DNA from: Burkholderiaceae bacterium | GTDB taxonomy: Bacteria; Pseudomonadota; Gammaproteobacteria; Burkholderiales; Burkholderiaceae_C | Direction of reading: 5' to 3' | DNA length: 37,092 nt | Assembly (NCBI GenBank): GCA_030654805.1 | Contig: JAURWR010000121.1 | Coordinates: 1-37,092 of the forward strand | In this document: positions 32,244 through 37,092 of the stretch, in pieces | Numbering within the stretch: position 1 is the stretch's first letter | Layout of the letters: each line of letters starts with the position of its first letter | Notes under the pieces: model-generated | The model's database searches: none | Told to the model about the DNA's origin: nothing | Seen by the model: only the letters and a program-made list of their open reading frames with translations | Translations under genes and position numbers: made by a program

Positions 32244-33416
32244 ATGAAGATCGGCCTGTCAGCAGTTCACGCCGTGTTGTGGTCGGCGATCGGTGCCGCA
32301 GCGTTGGCGTGGCCCGGCCCCGGGTGGGCCACGCCGGTGAACCCGACCCGCGACAGCGAGGTCGTCGAGGTGCTGCCATCCGGTGGCACCGGAGCCGAGG
32401 AGCGGCGACTGCGCCGCCTCTGGGTGAACCAACCGACCGATGCGGTGACGGCTGTCTCGCTGGCCCGACGCTATCTGGCGCGAGCGCGCGAGCAGGGCGA
32501 CCCCCGCTACGCCGGGCAGGCCCTGGCCGTCTTGCAGCCCTGGCCGGATGCCCGATCCGCGCCCGACGACGTGCTGTTGTTGCAGGCCACGTTGCAGCAG
32601 TATCTGCACGAGTTCGACGTGTCTGCGGGGCACCTCGAAATGCTGGTCGCACGCCGGCCCGACCATGCGCAAGCGTGGTTGACACTGGCCACGGTGCGCC
32701 GCGTGCAGGGCCGCTACGCCGAGTCGGATGCAGCATGTCGCGGATTGCAGGCGGCGGGCGTGCGCCTCGAAAGCCTGGCTTGCCTGGCGGAGAACGAAAG
32801 CCTGCGCGGCAACACCGATGCGGCCCGCGACAGCCTGCAGCAAATGCTGGCCGCGCCACGCCTGTCGCCTTCGACCCGCTCGTGGTTGCTGACCACGCTG
32901 GCCGAACTGGAGCAGCGCGCGGGTCGCCCGGACATTGCCGAGACGACTTTCAAGCTGGCCATGGCAGCCGAGGCCGGCGGCTACACGCTGTTGACCTACG
33001 CCGACTTCCTGATGGACATGAATCGCCACGCTGAAGCGCTGGCGCTGCTGACGCCGCAGCCGCGCACCGATGCGGTGCTGCTGCGTCTGGCGATTGCGGG
33101 TGCGCGGTTGAAATCTCCGGGCGCCGACAAGGATGCGCGTCAGGTGCGCGACGCGATGGCGCAGGCCAACCTGCGCCCCGATGCGCGCGGCACCCATGCC
33201 CGCGAGCAGGCGATGTTCGCGCTGTGGGTCGATGCGAAGCCAGCTGCCGCGCTGGCGCTTGCGCGCGAGAACGTGCGCAAGCAGCGCGAGCCGCTCGACC
33301 TGCTGGTGCTGGCGCATGCGGCGCGAGCAGCAGGCGACGAGAAGGCGATCCGCGAAGCCGATCAGATACGCAAGGAAATGGGCCTTCATGACGAGCGTCT
33401 CGATGCGTTGCTTTGA
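32244..33416 (+). CDS. Exported TPR-repeat protein in the DUF4331 operon
   Basis: 390 residues from ATG 32244, with GGAGAA upstream; the frame opens at 32202 without support. A signal peptide of about 28 residues ends near GWATP. The remainder is all-helical with TPR-like repeats, for example AWLTLATVRRVQGRYAESDAACRGL, ENESLRGNTDAARDSLQQML, LTTLAELEQRAGRPDIAETTFKLA and TYADFLMDMNRHAEALALL. These occupy about residues 130-300. TPR proteins are scaffolds for protein-protein contact. In this context it would act in the periplasm, probably holding its operon partners. The last 29 bases overlap the start of the HupE/UreJ gene, so the two are translationally coupled. Confidence 0.88.
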   Translation: MKIGLSAVHAVLWSAIGAAALAWPGPGWATPVNPTRDSEVVEVLPSGGTGAEERRLRRLWVNQPTDAVTAVSLARRYLARAREQGDPRYAGQALAVLQPWPDARSAPDDVLLLQATLQQYLHEFDVSAGHLEMLVARRPDHAQAWLTLATVRRVQGRYAESDAACRGLQAAGVRLESLACLAENESLRGNTDAARDSLQQMLAAPRLSPSTRSWLLTTLAELEQRAGRPDIAETTFKLAMAAEAGGYTLLTYADFLMDMNRHAEALALLTPQPRTDAVLLRLAIAGARLKSPGADKDARQVRDAMAQANLRPDARGTHAREQAMFALWVDAKPAAALALARENVRKQREPLDLLVLAHAARAAGDEKAIREADQIRKEMGLHDERLDALL

Positions 33417-34662
33417 ATTGACTCGGCGCGTGCGCGGCGGTTGGCTGCTGCTGTGCAGCCTCGTGCTGGCCGCCCCGGCGCTGGCGCACAAGGGCAGCGA
33501 TGCCTACCTGCAGCTCAGGCTCGATGCAGCGGCGTCGACCTTGCGTGTCGACCTCGCGCTGCGCGACCTCGATGCGGTGCTCGACATCGACGCCGACGCC
33601 GATGGCCAATTGACCTGGGGCGAAATCCGCACGGCCTGGCCTGCCATCGAGCGCTACCTTGCGGCCCGCGTTCAGGTCGATGGCTGTCAGTGGACGTCGG
33701 CCACGCGGGCGCTCGAACGCCGTGCCGACGGGGTCTATGCGGCGCTCACCTGGTCGGGTTCCTGCGCATCCGCTGCGGTGCCGCCGGTGATCCGGTATGT
33801 CGCGCTGCGTGAGATCGACCCGACGCACCGCGCCATCGCGAAGATCGAGCGGCCCGGCGTGGATGCCTTGGTGCGGGTGCTCGACCCGACGCGGTCGATC
33901 GCGCCGATGGTGACTGGCGCATCACCGGTGGCCAGCGCGGTCTCCATCGTCTCGGTGGCGTCGCCCGCGGTGACGGATACCGCATCGATACGAAGCGCAG
34001 ACCGCACCGTTTCCGATGTCGCATCGTCCGAATCGGCAGCGCCCGCCGAACATGCGTCGACGGGATTCATCAAGGAAGGCATGCGCCACATCCTGACCGG
34101 CTACGACCACATGCTGTTCCTGCTGTGCCTGCTGCTGCCGGCGGTCATGCGGCGCACCGCGACGGGCTGGCAGCCGGTCGAGCGACTCGGTCAGGCGATC
34201 CTGCCGGTGGCCGTGATCGTCACCGCGTTCACCGTCGCGCATTCGGTGACGCTGACGCTGGCCGGGCTGAAGCTGGTGTCGCTGCCGTCGTCGTTCATCG
34301 AGCCGGCGATCGCCGTGACGATCATCCTGGCTGCGATCGACAACTTCTGGCCGATCTTCCGCGGGCGTCGCGCGATCGTGACCTTCCTGTTCGGGCTGAT
34401 CCACGGTTTCGGTTTCGCGGGTGTGCTGGGCGAACTCGACCTACCCGCCGCGCAGTTCGCCTGGGCGCTGTTCCAGTTCAACCTCGGCATCGAGCTGGGC
34501 CAGTTGTTCATCGTGTCGATCGCGGTGAGCTGCTTGTTCCTGTTTCGAAGGAACGGCTTCTATCCGCGCTGGGTCATCCAGGGCGGATCGGCGGCTGCCA
34601 TCTTCGTCGGTGCGCTGTGGTTGATCGAGCGGACCGCCGACGTCTCGATCCTGGGGTTCTGA
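33388..34662 (+). CDS. HupE/UreJ family membrane protein with a periplasmic EF-hand-like loop
   Basis: 424 residues from ATG 33388 (or 33403, in frame), overlapping the TPR gene. A signal peptide ends at ALAHK. A periplasmic domain of about 200 residues follows, with a complete 12-residue EF-hand loop DADADGQLTWGE at 68-79 (Asp at 1, 3, 5; Gly at 6; Glu at 12). After a Ser/Ala-rich linker comes the HupE/UreJ core with about six membrane helices. It contains HILTGYDH (His234, Asp240, His241), which matches the HX5DH metal motif of nickel-permease HupE. AHSVTLTL and HGFGFAG are further conserved His sites. HupE proteins import nickel for hydrogenase, but no hydrogenase or urease genes are here, so another divalent metal is possible. 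Confidence 0.9.
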   Translation: MTSVSMRCFELTRRVRGGWLLLCSLVLAAPALAHKGSDAYLQLRLDAAASTLRVDLALRDLDAVLDIDADADGQLTWGEIRTAWPAIERYLAARVQVDGCQWTSATRALERRADGVYAALTWSGSCASAAVPPVIRYVALREIDPTHRAIAKIERPGVDALVRVLDPTRSIAPMVTGASPVASAVSIVSVASPAVTDTASIRSADRTVSDVASSESAAPAEHASTGFIKEGMRHILTGYDHMLFLLCLLLPAVMRRTATGWQPVERLGQAILPVAVIVTAFTVAHSVTLTLAGLKLVSLPSSFIEPAIAVTIILAAIDNFWPIFRGRRAIVTFLFGLIHGFGFAGVLGELDLPAAQFAWALFQFNLGIELGQLFIVSIAVSCLFLFRRNGFYPRWVIQGGSAAAIFVGALWLIERTADVSILGF

Positions 34663-34720
34663 GCCTCGCCGCTCCGCGCATCTGCGCTCGGAACCCCGAA
34701 CGCCGGCTCGCTCCGTGGCC

Positions 34721-34726
34721 TAAAAT
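34721..34726 (+). promoter_or_regulatory. Candidate -10 element for thrS
   Basis: TAAAAT in the context GGCCTAAAATGCAGGG, resembling the element before the YebC-like gene. Transcription would start near 34733, giving a leader of about 115 bases that contains the hairpin at 34747-34773. No good -35 is visible. Confidence 0.4.
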
Positions 34727-34746
34727 GCAGGGTTGACTTCGACACC

Positions 34747-34773
34747 AAAGCGCGGTTTGGCTCCGCGCTTTTT
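34747..34773 (+). terminator. Terminator-like hairpin between the HupE gene and thrS
   Basis: AAAGCGCGG (34747-34755) pairs with CCGCGCTTT (34763-34771) around a 7-base loop, followed by more T residues. It can end the DUF4331 operon. If the TAAAAT at 34721 is the thrS promoter, it instead lies in the thrS leader and could act as an attenuator. Confidence 0.75.
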
Positions 34774-34847
34774 CGTTTCGAGTGCTGCCTCGACCGGGTC
34801 GATTTCAGACCTTCCCGTCAGGCACCCTGCGTTTCCCTGGAGCTTTC

Positions 34848-36767
34848 ATGATCTCGATCCAATTGCCCGACGGTTCCAAGCGCGAATTTCCCGGCCCGGT
34901 GACGGTGTCCGAAGTCGCCGCGTCGATCGGCGCCGGGCTGGCCAAGGCCGCGCTTGCGGGGCGCGTCGGCAGCGGTGCGGAGTCTCGTGTGGTCGACACC
35001 AGCCACCTGATCGATCACGACACCGCACTGGCGATCGTGACCGACAAGGATGCCGACGGCCTCGACGTGATTCGGCATTCGGCCGCGCACCTGCTGGCGT
35101 ATGCGGTGAAGGAATTGTTCCCGGATGCGCAGGTGACGATCGGACCGGTGACCGAAAACGGCTTCTTCTACGATTTTTCGTACAAGCGCCCATTCACGCC
35201 CGAGGATCTGGCGACCATCGAAGCCAAGATGGCCGAGCTCGCGAAAAGGGACGAGAAGGTCGAGCGCCGCGTGTTGCCGCGCGACGAGGCGGTGGCGTAT
35301 TTCAAGGGCCTGGGCGAGGCCTACAAGGCAGAGATCATCGCCAGCATCCCGGCCGACCAGGACGTGTCGCTGTACCGCGAAGGGAAGTTCGAGGACCTGT
35401 GCCGCGGCCCGCACGTGCCAAGCACCGGCAAGCTCAAGCACTTCAAGCTGATGAAGGTGGCCGGTGCCTACTGGCGCGGCGACCACCGCAACGAGATGCT
35501 GCAGCGCATCTACGGCACCGCCTGGGCGACCAAGGACGATCTGCAGCAGCACCTGCACATGCTCGAAGAGGCCGAGAAGCGCGATCACCGCAAGCTGGGC
35601 CGCGAACTCGATCTGTTCCACATCGACGAGCACGCGCCGGGCCTGGTGTTCTGGCATCCCAAAGGCTGGACGGTCTGGCAGCAGGTCGAACAGTACATGC
35701 GCGCCGTCTATCGCGACAACGGCTATTTGGAGGTCAAGGGACCGCAGGTGCTCGATCAGGGCCTGTGGGAGAAGACCGGCCACTGGGACAAGTACCGCGA
35801 GAACATGTTCACCACCGAGTCGGAGAAGCGCGAGTACGCGCTGAAGCCGATGAACTGTCCCGGCCACATCCTGATCTTCAAGCAGGGCATCAAGAGTTAT
35901 CGCGACCTGCCGCTGCGTTTCGGCGAGTTCGGCCAGTGCCATCGCAACGAGCCGAGCGGCTCGCTGCACGGGATCATGCGGGTGCGCGGTTTCACGCAGG
36001 ACGACGGCCACATCTTCTGCACCGAAGACCAGATCCTCGACGAGTGCACCGCGTTCACGACGCTGCTGCAGAAGGTCTACGCCGACTTCGGTTTCACCAA
36101 CATCATCTACAAGGTCGCGACGCGGCCCGAGAAGCGCATCGGCTCCGACGCACTGTGGGACAAGGCCGAATTCGCGCTGATGGAAAGCCTGCGCCGTTCG
36201 GGCTGCGAATTCATCGTTACGCCGGGCGAGGGCGCGTTCTATGGCCCGAAGATCGAATACACGCTGAAGGACGCGATCGGCCGCCAATGGCAATGCGGCA
36301 CGATCCAGGTCGACCCCAACATGCCCGAGCGCCTGGGCGCCGAATACGTCACCGAAGCCGGCGAGCGCGCGACGCCGATGGTGCTGCACCGGGCCATCGT
36401 CGGCAGCCTGGAGCGCTTCATCGGCATCCTGATCGAACAGCACGCTGGCGCGCTGCCGGCCTGGCTGGCGCCGGTGCAGGTGAGTGTGCTGAACATCTCC
36501 GAACACCAGGCCGATTACGCCGAGGAAGTCGCGAAAGCGCTTCAAAAACAAGGAGTTAGAGTTGGCACCGATTTGCGGAACGAGAAAATAACCTATAAAA
36601 TTCGTGAGCATTCGATGCAGAAGGTTCCGTACATCCTTGTCGTGGGTGACAAGGAAAAGGCAAATGGAACCATCGCAGTGCGCGCCCGGGGAAATCAAGA
36701 CCTCGGTGTCATGTCGCTGGCAGACTTCTCCGCGAAGTTGGCTGACGGCATCGCTCAAAAAGCGTGA
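34848..36767 (+). CDS. thrS: Threonyl-tRNA synthetase
   Basis: 639 residues, the standard length. It charges tRNA-Thr in the cytosol. ATG 34848 has CTGGAG upstream and yields the TGS domain ([20 protein letters not shown]); the longer frame from 34782 lacks support. The editing domain has [16 protein letters not shown] and the [10 protein letters not shown] site. The class II catalytic core shows [11 protein letters not shown] (zinc Cys and His), [26 protein letters not shown], and the ATP motif [13 protein letters not shown]. The C-terminal anticodon-binding domain runs from about 540. From about 36535 onward base composition shifts to AT-rich codons. infC follows after 104 bases in the usual thrS-infC order. 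Confidence 0.98.
   Translation: MISIQLPDGSKREFPGPVTVSEVAASIGAGLAKAALAGRVGSGAESRVVDTSHLIDHDTALAIVTDKDADGLDVIRHSAAHLLAYAVKELFPDAQVTIGPVTENGFFYDFSYKRPFTPEDLATIEAKMAELAKRDEKVERRVLPRDEAVAYFKGLGEAYKAEIIASIPADQDVSLYREGKFEDLCRGPHVPSTGKLKHFKLMKVAGAYWRGDHRNEMLQRIYGTAWATKDDLQQHLHMLEEAEKRDHRKLGRELDLFHIDEHAPGLVFWHPKGWTVWQQVEQYMRAVYRDNGYLEVKGPQVLDQGLWEKTGHWDKYRENMFTTESEKREYALKPMNCPGHILIFKQGIKSYRDLPLRFGEFGQCHRNEPSGSLHGIMRVRGFTQDDGHIFCTEDQILDECTAFTTLLQKVYADFGFTNIIYKVATRPEKRIGSDALWDKAEFALMESLRRSGCEFIVTPGEGAFYGPKIEYTLKDAIGRQWQCGTIQVDPNMPERLGAEYVTEAGERATPMVLHRAIVGSLERFIGILIEQHAGALPAWLAPVQVSVLNISEHQADYAEEVAKALQKQGVRVGTDLRNEKITYKIREHSMQKVPYILVVGDKEKANGTIAVRARGNQDLGVMSLADFSAKLADGIAQKA
36573..36601 (+). promoter_or_regulatory. 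Candidate internal promoter for infC inside thrS
   Basis: TTGCGG at 36573-36578 and TAAAAT at 36596-36601, 17 bases apart, sit in the AT-rich 3' part of thrS (the overlapping TATAAA is an alternative -10). The -35 matches only at TTG. A promoter inside thrS that drives infC is known in E. coli. Confidence 0.35.
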
Positions 36768-36770
36768 TCT

Positions 36771-36854
36771 CTCCTGCCTTCAGCAGGAGCGCCAAGCCCT
36801 TTGATCGACCGGTGTGCGCGTTTTTAATGTGTGGATTCCTCTGCCTTGGAATCC
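36771..36854 (+). promoter_or_regulatory. Two hairpins in the thrS-infC junction
   Basis: CTCCTGC (36771-36777) pairs with GCAGGAG (36783-36789) four bases after the thrS stop. GGATTCC (36833-36839) pairs with GGAATCC (36848-36854) five bases before the AAAGG ribosome site of infC. Neither is followed by a T-run directly, though a TTTTT lies at 36821-36825. The second hairpin may influence infC translation. Confidence 0.5.
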
Positions 36855-36871
36855 TTTGAAAGGTTTGAACC

Positions 36872-37092
36872 ATCGCTACTTTTGCTGACCGCCGTACCCC
36901 CAATGCCGAGCGCAAGCACCGGCTCAATCGGGAGATCATGGCCCTTGAAGTCCGTTTGAATGGTGTTGAAAACGAGCCTCTGGGCATCGTGAGTACCGTT
37001 GAAGCGTTGCGCATGGCGGGTGAACTCGACGTGGACTTGGTCGAGATCGCCGCCACCGCCGATCCTCCGGTTTGCCGGTTGATGGACTACGG
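36872..37092 (+). CDS. infC: Translation initiation factor IF-3, N-terminal part (AUC start)
   Basis: The frame runs from an ATC at 36872 to the window edge, 73 complete codons. Translation gives (M)[18 protein letters not shown], then [20 protein letters not shown] and later [20 protein letters not shown], the unmistakable N-terminal domain of IF-3. IF-3 binds the 30S subunit, prevents subunit joining and rejects non-AUG starts. AAAGG at 36859-36863 is spaced 8 bases from the ATC. The first ATG in frame, at 36938, would remove conserved residues. A rare AUC start fits the known self-control of infC, in which excess IF-3 blocks initiation at its own non-AUG codon. The C-terminal domain is outside the window. 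Confidence 0.95.
   Translation, partial: MATFADRRTPNAERKHRLNREIMALEVRLNGVENEPLGIVSTVEALRMAGELDVDLVEIAATADPPVCRLMDY

Noticed and set aside
34818-36758. 646-codon minus-strand frame and a 608-codon + strand frame over thrS
   Set aside because: Both overlap a complete, conserved threonyl-tRNA synthetase and show Arg/Ala-rich or His-rich shadow composition.
1-37092. CRISPR arrays, tRNA or rRNA genes, insertion sequences, prophage genes
   Set aside because: No spaced direct repeats, cloverleaf sequences, transposase motifs or phage structural genes were seen by reading; short RNA genes could still be missed without a covariance search.

Overview
The window reads as a continuous chromosomal segment of a high-GC Gram-negative bacterium, most likely a betaproteobacterium of the order Burkholderiales (Comamonadaceae / Sphaerotilaceae-like). 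The reasons are the GC-rich third codon positions throughout, the glnA - small periplasmic gene - ntrB - ntrC block, the DUF3297 and YebC pair, a tex gene carrying GC-rich palindromic inserts of a kind I associate with Comamonadaceae, a PEP-CTERM protein, and a thrS-infC junction whose infC begins Ile-Ala-Thr-Phe from a non-AUG codon. No rRNA, tRNA, insertion sequence, prophage or CRISPR array was seen. The assignment is by recognition, not by search.

Layout. 1-3.6 kb: the last codons of a probable Baeyer-Villiger monooxygenase, a shared terminator, a convergent PEP-CTERM protein with a thioester-domain-like Cys/Gln signature, an AIM24-like protein, an EI24-type membrane protein and a CinA-type molybdopterin-binding-domain protein. 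3.6-8.7 kb: the nitrogen-control block. glnA has a clear sigma-54 promoter match and imperfect NtrC-like sites upstream and a strong terminator downstream, then come a small periplasmic coiled-coil protein, ntrB and ntrC. 8.7-9.5 kb: exonuclease III, convergent with ntrC. 9.8-14.6 kb: five tightly spaced + strand genes (acyl-CoA ligase, two-helix membrane protein, Dabb protein, secreted M3 oligopeptidase, PaaI-like thioesterase). 14.6-19.4 kb: a small conserved hypothetical, a 1245-residue GAF-PASx5-GGDEF-EAL protein and a small acidic protein. 19.6-20.6 kb: YebC-family protein and DUF3297. 20.6-25.9 kb: minus-strand genes for a DUF3943 protein, a DHA2-type MFS exporter, a soluble two-PAS minimal chemoreceptor and a DUF1223 protein. 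26.1-30 kb: a TIGR03862-type flavoprotein and tex.

30.2-34.7 kb holds the most intriguing block: a probable four-gene operon coding for a secreted SSHREAP/DUF4331 protein, a very small lipoprotein, a periplasmic TPR protein and a HupE/UreJ-type membrane protein whose periplasmic part carries a complete EF-hand-like loop. All four are predicted to be exported or membrane-bound, two junctions are very short or overlapping, and no function is established for the set. I propose it as an envelope metal- or calcium-linked system; that is inference.

34.7 kb to the end: thrS with a terminator-like hairpin in its probable leader, then the start of infC, initiated at AUC. The last ~230 bases of thrS become distinctly AT-richer and contain a candidate internal promoter, consistent with separate control of infC.
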